Assembly (NCBI GenBank): GCA_049512335.1
Contig: JBEKXE010000076.1
Coordinates: 1-21,763 of the forward strand
Length of the DNA: 21,763 bases
Reading direction: 5' to 3'
DNA from: Lustribacter sp049512335
GTDB taxonomy: Bacteria; Vulcanimicrobiota; Vulcanimicrobiia; Vulcanimicrobiales; Vulcanimicrobiaceae
Below the pieces are notes generated by a model. That model was not told where the DNA came from. It worked only from the letters and a program-made list of their open reading frames with translations, and did not search any database. Below are positions 9,301-16,512 of this stretch, piece after piece. Position 1 is the stretch's first letter. The number at the start of each line of letters is the position of its first letter. Both the position numbers and the translations under genes were made by a program.

Positions 9301-9553
9301 AGCCGCGTATGCGTTCGCGACCAACGCCCCCGAAACCGCGGCCCGCCTGAACGGCTTCGCGGATTCCGCGTTCGCGTCGTTCGGCATCCGGCGCGAAATG
9401 GTGACCAAGACGCTGCGCGACACGCTGTTCGCGAATCTGCGCTCGCTGCTCTCGGCCGAACGCCTCGGCGACTTGCTCGCGGCCGGCGGCCGTCTCGATT
9501 CCGTCGCCGCCGCCGAACTGGCCGCCCGCTTAGCCAACACCCTGTCGTCCTGA
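6344..9553 (+). CDS. GGDEF diguanylate cyclase fused to STAND ATPase and TPR-like repeats
   Basis: A 1069-residue multidomain signalling protein. Residues 15-145 look GAF-like. Residues 155-322 form a GGDEF domain with DID (195-197), GHPQGD (207-212), the signature GGEEF (237-241) and the inhibitory I-site R228-A-T-D231 exactly five residues before it. It should therefore make cyclic di-GMP and be product-inhibited. Residues 350-680 are an NB-ARC/AfsR-like STAND ATPase: Walker A GAGGVGKT (373-380), Walker B LLLVVDN (443-449), TSREPLGVPGE (476-486), GIALAIELAAARVR (547-560) and a winged-helix segment around 592-622. Residues 720-1000 are helical, TPR-like. The usual C-terminal LuxR-type or N-terminal OmpR-type DNA-binding domain is not seen. 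ATG 6344 has no Shine-Dalgarno; TAGCTA lies about 11 bases upstream, so a leaderless transcript is possible. Confidence 0.88.
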   Translation: MFQPRPDPRRQTVRDVLRETAALINGNKPLETILDAVCTRLLKAADASEVTLALADPQGCTVRWRRTRSSFTACKDVVDDAIARAVLADGVPRLDLNRAYAPLRDDGQVSGAVWMISKRDVYDEDGLALCEAFAGYLSLALQKAALREHARHLEELSVLDGLTGVPNRRAFDAALEREWTRAIRAKRPIAIALLDIDSFKLYNDVYGHPQGDVCLRQIARACRASVVRATDCFARYGGEEFGVVIPDAEARCAAKIAERLRAAVELLAIPHESTARGVVTVSVGVASMVPKRGAHHRELLESADRALYRAKGTGRDRIVVVDPTDTATYERPASQLPTANNLPVATAALIGRDDDLGRVGDLLGGYRVVTLLGAGGVGKTRLALDVARRQLTRYPDGVWLVELAPLGDEAHVISAFSTLFGVEEHADRSSLASLLAALRERHLLLVVDNCEHLVGTAARTIAAIVRDAPRIRVLATSREPLGVPGEATYRVPPHTIPLPNMLLRAADAETYSAVTLFVERARAADDTFELTDVNAPLIAEICRRLDGIALAIELAAARVRVLDVAQIAALLDSRFRLLGTNDRSALPHQQTLRATIDWSYDLLSAVERTLFARLAIFTGGFTLPAILEVCTDDALPADAVYGALSALVDKSLVVFEAPRYRLLESTREYAAERLDADGERASLSARHAAYYRVQVDRASLHEGQGSYRAWIAPLIDELDNVRAALEWTLRDGHDPLTGVEICAALVETSSLGRWSEWADWNTLARDALANGARPHLRGRVLTRRAELASRYGAFGGTVAELGAAREAYELLRDTPEAKWRLEALNAYATALLHNDQMEEAATIAREGLELAREMHDFVYQASFLRRLANFSTGTDPLEAEMMYDESISLCRVLENDFGLALSYHGMSQLYFRLGRIEEAISAARVAAEVRREINDRRGLVNSLADIAQFSLAVGRTDAVPEVLSEALEIVRRTENTLGLALVIQAAAAYAFATNAPETAARLNGFADSAFASFGIRREMVTKTLRDTLFANLRSLLSAERLGDLLAAGGRLDSVAAAELAARLANTLSS

Positions 9554-9588
9554 CCGGAGCGGAGCACTTCGACTTGGCTTCTCCCCGT

Positions 9589-9783
9589 CTGTCATCCCGA
9601 GCATCGTCGAGGGACAGCCACCTAGGTGTGCGATTTGAGGTAATCGACCTGATTACGAGCGAAGTCGAGGGATCGCCACCGGACGTCGCGATCGTGGTAG
9701 TTACTCGACTTCGCTCGTAACCAGGTCGATTGTCTCGATCGCGATTGATTGTGGCTGTCCCTCGACGACGCTCGGGATGACAG
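9589..9783. repeat. 195-bp nested palindromic element
   Basis: The outer arms 9589-9621 and 9751-9783 are inverted copies matching at 32 of 33 bases. An inner pair, 9642-9669 and 9704-9731, matches at 27 of 28. The spacers between outer and inner arms are 20 and 19 bases, so the whole element is nearly symmetrical. The outer arms share the CCCGAGCG..GTCGAGGG core with the ends of the repeats at 1028-1499, but the interior is different. It fills the gap between two convergent genes (stops at 9553 and 9796); the rest of that gap shows nothing else. Confidence 0.85.
9642..9731. terminator. Possible bidirectional terminator hairpin (inner palindrome)
   Basis: The 28-base inner stem (27 of 28 paired, loop of 34 bases) lies between converging transcripts, where it could stop or stabilise both RNAs. 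There is no U-tract after the stem, so it is not a classical intrinsic terminator. The role is inferred from position and symmetry only. Confidence 0.35.
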
Positions 9784-9793
9784 GCTCGTAAGG

Positions 9794-11149
9794 CTACACG
9801 GCCGCCGTTTTGGGTGCTGGGCGAGCGATGCTCGCGCCGGCATCCGGCGGTAGTCCCGCAAACGTTGCGGTCGCGATGACGCCGAGCACCGCGATGGCGA
9901 CGAACGCGAGTTGGAAGTCGGTGACGTCGAGCGGGTGACCGCCGCGCACGGTGGCGATCACGTTGAGGGCGATCGCGGCGACCGCCACGCCGGCGCCGTT
10001 GGTCATCTGGTTGCTGGTGCTCACCAGGGTGCTGGCCATGCTCATCTGCTCCTGCGGCACGTCGCAATACGCGAGCGCCGAAATCGCCGTGTACTCGATC
10101 GACCGGAAGATGCCGATCAGCGCCAGCACGACGGCGATGACCGCGAGCGGCGTGTTGCGCGTGAAGAGCGCGCAGGCAAACAGGAACAGGGTCGCCAGTG
10201 ACCCGCACACCACCATGACGCGCCGAAAACTGAAGTGCCGGATGATGCGGCGAGCGAAAATCTGCGCGCCGATGTCGGCGCCCGTGCACGCCATCATCAG
10301 CCCGCCCGAGAGAAACGCCGTCATGCCGAAGCCGACCTGAAACATCAGCGGCCACAGAAACGGCGTGGCGCCGATCGTCAGGCGAAACAGCGCGCCGCCC
10401 GACATCATCCCTGTCCGGAACGTCGGGATGCGTGTCGGCGCGAGGTCGATCAGCGGTGTGGGGTGCCGCAGTGCGTGGCGCACGGCGATGACGAGGATGA
10501 CCGCTCCGGCCAGCAGCGTTCCGATACCCGTCGCCCAGTTGCCGCCTTCATGGCCGAGCAGCGTGAGCCCGTACATCAGCGTCGCGAGACCGGCGCCGCT
10601 GAGCACGAAACCGACGACGTCGAACGGCCGACGTTCGGGCTCGCGGAAGTTCTGCATCAACAACAGCACCATCGCCAAGCCGACGAGGCCGATCGGCACG
10701 TTCAAGAAAAAGATCCAGCGCCACGACGCGTAGGTCGTGATGAAGCCGCCGAGCGGCGGTCCGACCACCGGCGCGACGAGGCCCGGCACCGTGATCACCT
10801 GCATCAGCCCGATCAGCTCGTGCTTCTGCGCCGTCCGTAACACCAGCGCCCGGCCGACCGGCACCATCATCGCGCCGCCGACGGCCTGCAACATCCGCGC
10901 GCCCGCGAACTCCCACAGCGTTTGCGCCGAGCCGCACAGCACCGAGCCCACCGTGAAGACGACGATCGCCGTCGCGAAGATCGTGCGCGCGCCGAAGCGG
11001 TCGGAGACCCAGCTACTGCTCGGGATGAAGACGGCAACGGTCAGCAGATACGCCGTGATGCCGACGCTGACGTTGATCGGCGTATCGTGAAACGAACGCG
11101 CCATTTGCGGCAGCGCGGTCGCGATGACCGTGCCGTCGAGCTGTTGCAT
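9794..11149 (-). CDS. DHA2-family MFS efflux transporter (EmrB/QacA-like)
   Basis: At least 451 residues from ATG 11149, with about 13-14 membrane helices predicted. It carries the DHA2 hallmarks: MQQLDGTVIATALPQMARSF (motif D1, end of helix 1), GITAYLLTVAVFIP, the loop WVSDRFGARTIF (motif A) and GGAMMVPVGRALVLR (motif C region). It is probably a proton-driven drug or metabolite exporter in the inner membrane. The start is a problem: ATG 11149 falls inside helix 1. The frame stays open upstream, encoding RRLVLIAFTVSCAFF, which completes the helix, back to the in-frame TGA of the aminotransferase gene, with no ATG, GTG or TTG. ACG at 11204-11206 follows GGAG by six bases, and CTG lies at 11180-11182. 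Either a rare start codon is used, or there is a sequence error or mutation, or helix 1 is truncated. Confidence 0.88.
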   Translation of the reverse strand: MQQLDGTVIATALPQMARSFHDTPINVSVGITAYLLTVAVFIPSSSWVSDRFGARTIFATAIVVFTVGSVLCGSAQTLWEFAGARMLQAVGGAMMVPVGRALVLRTAQKHELIGLMQVITVPGLVAPVVGPPLGGFITTYASWRWIFFLNVPIGLVGLAMVLLLMQNFREPERRPFDVVGFVLSGAGLATLMYGLTLLGHEGGNWATGIGTLLAGAVILVIAVRHALRHPTPLIDLAPTRIPTFRTGMMSGGALFRLTIGATPFLWPLMFQVGFGMTAFLSGGLMMACTGADIGAQIFARRIIRHFSFRRVMVVCGSLATLFLFACALFTRNTPLAVIAVVLALIGIFRSIEYTAISALAYCDVPQEQMSMASTLVSTSNQMTNGAGVAVAAIALNVIATVRGGHPLDVTDFQLAFVAIAVLGVIATATFAGLPPDAGASIARPAPKTAAV

Positions 11150-11218
11150 GAAGAACGCGCACGATACCGTGAACGCGATCAGAACGAGGCGCCGGCTGGG
11201 ATCCGTGGGGAACTCCGT

Positions 11219-12163
11219 TCAGACCGTGGCGGTTTTCCGGCTGGCGTAGGTTCGCGTGAGCCAGCGGTGATAGGCCGGCTCCATGCCGCGCACGACGCGG
11301 TCGTAGAACGCCGCGAGCTTCGTTGCGACCGGCCCCTGCGTGCCGTCGCCGACGACGCGGTGGTCGATCGCGCGCACGAACTGCAGCCCGGCCGCACTGC
11401 CGCTGATGAAGACTTCTTCGGCGGTGAACAGCTCGCTGCGGTCGATCGCGCGTTCCACGACCGGTATGCCGAATTGCTCCACGGCCAGCGTCATCAGCGT
11501 CTTGCGCGTGCAGCCCTCGAGGATATTTTGCGAGGCGTCCGGGGTGTAGATCACGCCCTTCTTGACGATGAAGATGTTCTCGGCGCTGCCTTCGGAGACG
11601 TGGCCGTCGGCCGAGAGCAGGATCGCCTCATCGTAGCCGTCGAGCACGGCTTCGCTCTTGGCGAGCGCGGAATTGATATACACGCCGGTGACTTTGGCGC
11701 GCGCCGGCGCGGTGGTGTCGTCGATGCGCCGCCAGCCGCTGACCGTGCAATTGAGCCCAGCCGTCGCATCGAAGTAGCGGTCGAACGGCATCGCCATGAT
11801 CGCCAGTTCGTCGTGCACGTCGTGCAGCCGCACGCCGATTTCTTCGTTCGACTTGTACATCAACGGCCGGACGTACACGTCGCCGCGGAAATTGTTGCGC
11901 GCGCACAGCTCGGTCGTGATTTCCACCAGCTCCGCCACCGTGTGGGGAACCTTCATCATGAGGATCTTGGCCGAGGCGTGCAGGCGCTCGTAGTGCTCCT
12001 CGAGCTGGAAGAGATACAGCTCCTCGTCGCGCGCCGACCAGAAGCCGCGCACGCCTTCGAAGCAGCCCGTGCCGTAGTGCAGCGCGTGGGTCATGAGGCC
12101 GATTTTGGCCTCGTCGTAGCGGCTGAAACGGCCCTTGGCGTATACGGTCAGTCCGGCGTCCAT
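11219..12163 (-). CDS. ilvE: Branched-chain amino acid aminotransferase
   Basis: A 314-residue fold-type IV PLP aminotransferase that interconverts leucine, isoleucine and valine with their 2-oxo acids in the cytoplasm. Family motifs are HALHYGTGCFEGVRG (27-40), VYVRPLMYKS (97-105), the PLP lysine at K157 (AKVTGVYINSALAKSEA) and the cofactor-anchoring VSEGSAENIF (189-198). Length and lysine position match IlvE (about 309 residues, K159 in E. coli). D-amino-acid transaminase and ADC lyase relatives are less likely. ATG 12163 gives a natural N-terminus (MDAGLTVYAKGRF), with GGGG six to three bases upstream. An open frame extends further upstream but only into the divergent chrA sequence. It lies 56 bases from divergent chrA and just upstream of the MFS gene, whose frame is identical to its own. 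Confidence 0.93.
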   Translation of the reverse strand: MDAGLTVYAKGRFSRYDEAKIGLMTHALHYGTGCFEGVRGFWSARDEELYLFQLEEHYERLHASAKILMMKVPHTVAELVEITTELCARNNFRGDVYVRPLMYKSNEEIGVRLHDVHDELAIMAMPFDRYFDATAGLNCTVSGWRRIDDTTAPARAKVTGVYINSALAKSEAVLDGYDEAILLSADGHVSEGSAENIFIVKKGVIYTPDASQNILEGCTRKTLMTLAVEQFGIPVVERAIDRSELFTAEEVFISGSAAGLQFVRAIDHRVVGDGTQGPVATKLAAFYDRVVRGMEPAYHRWLTRTYASRKTATV

Positions 12164-12219
12164 GTGCCCCGCTTTCGGCAACGGGCCGCGCCGCCCCGGT
12201 GCCGAACGGGTATGCCGCC

Positions 12220-13407
12220 ATGGCCGAGGTCTTCCGGATCTATCTGCGGCTCGGGTTGACGTCGTTCGGCGGTCCGATCGCGCATCTCGGCTACTTCCGG
12301 CGCGAATTCGTCGAGCGCCGCGCGTGGCTCGGCGAGGAAGCGTTCGCCGCAATCGTCGCGTTTTGTTCGGTGCTGCCGGGGCCGACCTCGAGCCAGGTCG
12401 GTATGCTGATCGGCTTGCTGCGGGCCGGCCCGGGCGGCGCGTTCGTGGCCTGGCTCTGCTTCACGGCGCCTTCGGCCATCGCGATGACGGCGATCGCGCT
12501 CGCGCTGCGCGGCCTCGAAACGCACGGCAGCCTCACCGGCACCGGCTGGTTCAACGGGCTGCTGGCCGGCTTGGGCGCCGCGGCCGCGGCCGTCGTCACG
12601 CAAGCGGTGCTGGGGCTCGCGCGCTCGCTGTGCACCGATCGCGAAACGAAGACGATCGCGCTCGGCGCGATGATCCTGGCGATCGTGATCGCGGGCACCG
12701 CCGGTCTGGGCTGGCTGCCAATCGCGCTCGGCGCGCTGGTCGGCGCGCTGTTTTTGCACGGCAAGGAACCGGATGTCGCTGCGGCGGCGCTGCCGTTTCG
12801 CGTGCCGCGCGCCGTGGCGTTCGGCGCCGCGATCGTGTTCGCGCTGGCCGTCGCGTTTCTGCTCGCGCCGCAATGGCTCGTGACGCCGGCGGTGGCGCTG
12901 CTCGAGACGATCGTGCGCGCCGGAACGCTAGTATTCGGCGGCGGCCACGTGGTGCTGCCGCTGCTGGGCGATCTGGTCAACGACGGACTGTTCTCGGCGC
13001 GCGACTTCTTCGCCGGCTACGGCGCGGTGCAAGCGATGCCGGGGCCGGTGTTCACCTTCGCCGCGTTCCTCGGCGCCGCCAACGCGTCGCCCCTCAACGG
13101 CGTGCTCGGCGCGCTGGTCGCGACGATCGCGATTTTCGTGCCGTCGTTCGCGCTGATCTTCGCGCTGTTGCCGGCGTGGGACCGCCTGCGCACGCTGCCC
13201 CGCGCCGCGGGCGCGCTGCGCGGCGCGAACGCGAGCGTCGTCGGCTTGCTCGGCAGCGTGCTGTATTATCCGATCCTCAGCTCGCTCGGACCGCAGATCG
13301 CGATCGCGCTGGCGGCCTACGCGCTGATCGCGGTGTGGAGCTTTCCGCCGTGGGTCGTGGTCGCGGTCAGCGCCCTGCTCGGCGCGATCGCGGGCGCGCT
13401 GGGCTAG
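12220..13407 (+). CDS. chrA: Two-domain chromate transporter family protein
   Basis: A 395-residue membrane protein with the duplicated CHR architecture. The first half has FRIYLRLGLTSFGGPIAHLG (5-24) and SVLPGPTSSQVGMLIGLL (50-67). The second half repeats the pattern with FGGGHVVLPLLGD (from residue 239) and QAMPGPVFTFAAFLGA. This is the long-chain ChrA family, proposed to extrude chromate; the natural substrate of many members is unproven. ATG 12220 is preferred because MAEVFRIYLRLG matches the usual family N-terminus. GTG 12199 in the same frame would add seven residues. Ribosome-binding sequence is weak for both. No chromate-responsive regulator is in the window. Confidence 0.9.
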   Translation: MAEVFRIYLRLGLTSFGGPIAHLGYFRREFVERRAWLGEEAFAAIVAFCSVLPGPTSSQVGMLIGLLRAGPGGAFVAWLCFTAPSAIAMTAIALALRGLETHGSLTGTGWFNGLLAGLGAAAAAVVTQAVLGLARSLCTDRETKTIALGAMILAIVIAGTAGLGWLPIALGALVGALFLHGKEPDVAAAALPFRVPRAVAFGAAIVFALAVAFLLAPQWLVTPAVALLETIVRAGTLVFGGGHVVLPLLGDLVNDGLFSARDFFAGYGAVQAMPGPVFTFAAFLGAANASPLNGVLGALVATIAIFVPSFALIFALLPAWDRLRTLPRAAGALRGANASVVGLLGSVLYYPILSSLGPQIAIALAAYALIAVWSFPPWVVVAVSALLGAIAGALG

Positions 13408-13529
13408 AGAATAAAGCTTCGCCCTCCTTACCCCTTAGAGGAACTGCTTTTTCCGCCACCAACGGGGTCCTCTCGGAGAACCGACTCTGCCTCTCTGAGG
13501 GAGGGTTCGTCTGTTGGAGGGAGCTTTTC
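13408..13529 (+). promoter_or_regulatory. Possible structured leader before the OFA transporter
   Basis: This 122-base gap is less GC-rich than its surroundings and contains competing pairings. GGT 13466-13468 can pair with ACC 13480-13482 (with CTC/GAG inside), while GAACC 13478-13482 can instead pair with GGTTC 13504-13508. The strong Shine-Dalgarno GGAGGGAG (13516-13523, six bases before the ATG) is complementary to CCCTCC at 13422-13427. Such alternatives could control translation. I recognise no known riboswitch class, and no experiment supports it. Confidence 0.3.
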
Positions 13530-14900
13530 ATGGCAGCTACTGCGAGCGCGCCCAACCGTTGGGCGATCGCGTGGGCCGGGGTCATCGTGATGATCCTGGC
13601 CGGAACCGTCTACGCCTGGAGCAATTTTACGCAACCACTGCTGGCCTCGTTCGGATGGAACGCGACGCAGGCCAGCCTCGTGTTCGGCCTCGCGATCTTC
13701 TTCATCGGCGTCGGTGCGGTGGTCGGCGGCCGCTGGCAAGACCGCGTCGGCCCGCGCACGGTCACGATCACCGGCATCGTGCTGTGGGGCATCGGCAACC
13801 TGCTTGCCGCCGTCGGCCCACACGATGTGTGGTGGTGGGACATCACCTACGGCGTGATCGGCGGCTTCGGCAACGGCATGGCGTACATCACGCCGGTCGC
13901 GACCGTCACCAAGTGGTTCCCCGATAAGCGCGGGCTCGCCAGCGGTATGGTCGTGATGGGCTTCGGCCTCGGTGCCTTTATCTACGGCTTCGTGCTGAAG
14001 GCGATTCCGGGATTCGTGTTGGCATCCAAAGACGCCGGCGCGTACGCCGACGCGCGAGCGGCCGCGATCGCCGCCGGCACGCCGTTCGATGCGGCAGCCC
14101 ACGCGATGACCGCCGCCGACGTCAGCGCGATCACCACCGTGCTGCTCGTGAGCGGCATCGTCTACGCGATCCTCGGCGGACTGTGCGCGATGCTGCTGCA
14201 GAATCCGCCCGCGGGGTACACCGTCGCCGGCGCGACCGCAGCGGCCGCTTCGGCGGAGGGTTCCTATACGCCGGCGCAAGTGCTGCGCATGCCGCAACTG
14301 TATCTGCTGTGGCTGATGCTGTTCGTCAACGTCGTCGCCGGCATCCTGATCGTCTCGAACGCCGTGCCGATCATTCGCGAGCTGATCTCGAAAGGCGTGA
14401 CCGATCCCGACGCGATCAAAGCGTTGACCGGCACCGCCATCAGCGCCTACGCCTTCGTCGCCGTCTTCAACGGTCTGGGGCGCTTCTTCTGGGGCGCCGT
14501 TTCGGATCGCATCGGGCGCAACATGACGTGGGTGTGCATCTACGCCTGCCAAGTCGTGATCTTCTTCATCTTGTCGGGCTTGCACACCGTCGCCGGCGTG
14601 CTGATCGCGTTCGCGATCATCCTGAGCTGCTACGGCGGCGGCTTCGGCACGATGCCGTCGTTCAACGCCGACTACTTCGGCACGAAGTATCTCGGCCAGA
14701 ACTACGGCTACATCATCACGGCCTGGGGCGTGGCCGGCTTGGTCGGGCCCTACATCGCCGGCGCGGTGAAAGACAAGACGGGCTCATACTCGGGAGCGCT
14801 GATGCCGATGGCGATCATGCTCCTGATCGCGATCGTCTTGCCGTTCATCACGAAGAAACCCGCCCCGGCACCGGTTACGTCAACCGCACCCGCTACTTAG
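13530..14900 (+). CDS. Oxalate/formate antiporter family (OFA) MFS transporter
   Basis: A 456-residue, 12-helix major facilitator of the OFA group. Typical features are an N-terminal helix with AGTVYAWSNFTQPL (24-37), ASLVFGLAIFFIGVGAVVGG, the motif A-like loop RWQDRVGPRTV, TKWFPDKRGLASGMVVMGFG, and the second-half start MPQLYLLWLMLFVNVVAGI. OFA members exchange carboxylates such as oxalate, formate or related monocarboxylates; the actual substrate is not readable. An alanine-rich loop of about 40 residues sits before helix 6. The start is well supported by GGAGGGAG at 13516-13523. Its TAG stop (14898-14900) overlaps the stop of the convergent solute-binding protein gene. No oxalate or formate catabolic gene is visible here. 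Confidence 0.88.
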   Translation: MAATASAPNRWAIAWAGVIVMILAGTVYAWSNFTQPLLASFGWNATQASLVFGLAIFFIGVGAVVGGRWQDRVGPRTVTITGIVLWGIGNLLAAVGPHDVWWWDITYGVIGGFGNGMAYITPVATVTKWFPDKRGLASGMVVMGFGLGAFIYGFVLKAIPGFVLASKDAGAYADARAAAIAAGTPFDAAAHAMTAADVSAITTVLLVSGIVYAILGGLCAMLLQNPPAGYTVAGATAAAASAEGSYTPAQVLRMPQLYLLWLMLFVNVVAGILIVSNAVPIIRELISKGVTDPDAIKALTGTAISAYAFVAVFNGLGRFFWGAVSDRIGRNMTWVCIYACQVVIFFILSGLHTVAGVLIAFAIILSCYGGGFGTMPSFNADYFGTKYLGQNYGYIITAWGVAGLVGPYIAGAVKDKTGSYSGALMPMAIMLLIAIVLPFITKKPAPAPVTSTAPAT

Positions 14901-16504
14901 ATATCCATCTGCATGAGGCTATCGCCCCAATACGAGAACGAGTTGGGGTGGTAGCCCGTCAGGCGCTTGTCGTAGACGGCTAGGAACGCGCGCTCGTACA
15001 TCATGATCATCGGCGCGTCGTTGTCGATGATACGCTGAAACGCCGCCGCCGCCTTCACCTCCACGTTCTTGTCGTAGGAGTGAAGGTAGGTGTCGTTCAG
15101 CGCGTCGACCTGCTTGTTGCAGTACCGGACCAAGTTGAAGCCATCGGGCGGAATCGCGTCGCACGTGTACAGGCCGTTGATGTTCGCGTATACCGGCCCG
15201 AGCGATTGCGAAAGCAGGGCTGCGTCGAACTTCCCGGTCTGGACGATGCCGCCGGTGGAATACGGGCCGAAAAACGTGCCGCTGGCATACGCGCGAATCG
15301 TCGCGGCGACGCCGATCTTCGTCCAGTCACTCTGCAGTAGCGCCGACAGCGTTTCGCTCGGGCCGTAGCCCGACGGAATCACGATCTGGACCGAGAGCGG
15401 AAGGCCGTTCTTGCGCCGCACGCCGTCGGGTCCGCGCTTCCAGCCGGCGGCGTCGAGCGTCGCTTCGGCAGCCGTCGGATCGTATTTCGTCACCGGCAGA
15501 TCGAGATACCCGAGCGCCATGCGCGGGACGACGGACTCGGTCATCTCGCCGTTGCGCAGCACGACCTTGTCGAAGATCAACGGGCGGTTCGTCGCCAGCC
15601 GCAGCGCACGGCGCACCGCCGGGTCCTTCAACTGCGGGCGGCTCGTGTTGAAGAAAATCGCCGACATGAAGATGCTCAAGCGCGTCGACCACGTTTTTCC
15701 GGGCAACGCTTTCGCGCCGGCGGCCATCGTGCCGTTCACGGTGTCCCACAGATCCAGCTCGCCGGTCGTGAGCTGCGTCATGTCGGTGTTGTCGTCGGAG
15801 ATCATCTTGTAGATGATCTTGTGCATTTTCGGCAAGCCGCCGAAATAATACGGGTTGGCTTCCATCTCGACGTCGTTCCCGCGGTTGAAGGTGGTGTACC
15901 GGAACGGTCCGATGCCGACCGGGAGCGAGTTGTACGGCGACTGGTTGAAGTTGGTGCCGGGCCCGACCTGATGCTTGGGCAAGACGCCGCCGGCGCTCTG
16001 CGTACTGAAGTAGTCCGTGATGAACGGTGAGTACGGCGCCTTCAACCGGAAGACGACGGTGTACTTGTCGGGCGCGGTGATGCTCTGGAGCCGCTCCCAC
16101 GTGTCGCGGACGGCGATGTTGTTGGTCTTGTCCTGCATGACGCGCCAGGTGTACGTCACGTCGCTCGAATCGAACGGCCGGCCGTCGCTCCACTTCACGC
16201 CGTGGCGCAAGTGCCAGGTGATCGTCTTACCGTCTTTGCTGATGCCGCCGTTCTGCTGCGTCGGGAGCTCGGTCACGAGCTCGGGCGTGGGATTGCCGTG
16301 CGCATCGAGCCGGGTGAAATACGCACCGGTCAGCTCGGTCAGCCGCACGATGTTCCCCGACGTTGCGATATACGCGTTGAGCGTGTTGATGTCGAGCGTA
16401 TCGGAGTACCGCAGCACGTGCGCTTCGTAGGCACTCGCCGGCGGCGCGGGCGCGAGCAGCAGCGCCGGCAGCAGCGCCGCCAGCACGGTCAAACGGCGTT
16501 TCAT
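14897..16504 (-). CDS. Exported ABC solute-binding protein, SBP_bac_5 (peptide/opine type)
   Basis: A 535-residue extracytoplasmic binding protein. It starts with a clear Sec signal (MKRRLTVLAALLPALLL, probable cleavage after PASA near residue 25). There is no lipobox cysteine, so it would be soluble rather than lipid-anchored. The mature part follows the DppA/OppA pattern, including GKTITWHLRHGVKWSDGRPF, DVTYTWRVMQD, VRRALRLATNRPLI and AAEATLDAAGW. It should capture oligopeptides, opines or similar ligands for an ABC importer. No permease or ATPase partner is in the window, so it is an orphan or its partners are elsewhere. ATG 16504 is preceded by AGGAGG with a four-base gap. The upstream dehydrogenase stop lies only eight bases away, so the two genes are likely co-transcribed. 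Confidence 0.9.
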   Translation of the reverse strand: MKRRLTVLAALLPALLLAPAPPASAYEAHVLRYSDTLDINTLNAYIATSGNIVRLTELTGAYFTRLDAHGNPTPELVTELPTQQNGGISKDGKTITWHLRHGVKWSDGRPFDSSDVTYTWRVMQDKTNNIAVRDTWERLQSITAPDKYTVVFRLKAPYSPFITDYFSTQSAGGVLPKHQVGPGTNFNQSPYNSLPVGIGPFRYTTFNRGNDVEMEANPYYFGGLPKMHKIIYKMISDDNTDMTQLTTGELDLWDTVNGTMAAGAKALPGKTWSTRLSIFMSAIFFNTSRPQLKDPAVRRALRLATNRPLIFDKVVLRNGEMTESVVPRMALGYLDLPVTKYDPTAAEATLDAAGWKRGPDGVRRKNGLPLSVQIVIPSGYGPSETLSALLQSDWTKIGVAATIRAYASGTFFGPYSTGGIVQTGKFDAALLSQSLGPVYANINGLYTCDAIPPDGFNLVRYCNKQVDALNDTYLHSYDKNVEVKAAAAFQRIIDNDAPMIMMYERAFLAVYDKRLTGYHPNSFSYWGDSLMQMDI

Positions 16505-16512
16505 CTCGCCTC

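Noticed and set aside
11219..11221. TGA recoded as an amino acid to make an IlvE-MFS fusion
   Set aside because: TGA ends several other genes here in normal overlaps (135-137, 3166-3168, 4155-4157), IlvE ends at its usual length, and no selenocysteine-type element is evident. Kept only as a low-probability option.
12135..13529. Long upstream extension of the OFA transporter frame across chrA
   Set aside because: The extension is arginine-rich and out of frame with the conserved ChrA protein; the transporter has its own strong ribosome-binding site and ATG at 13530.
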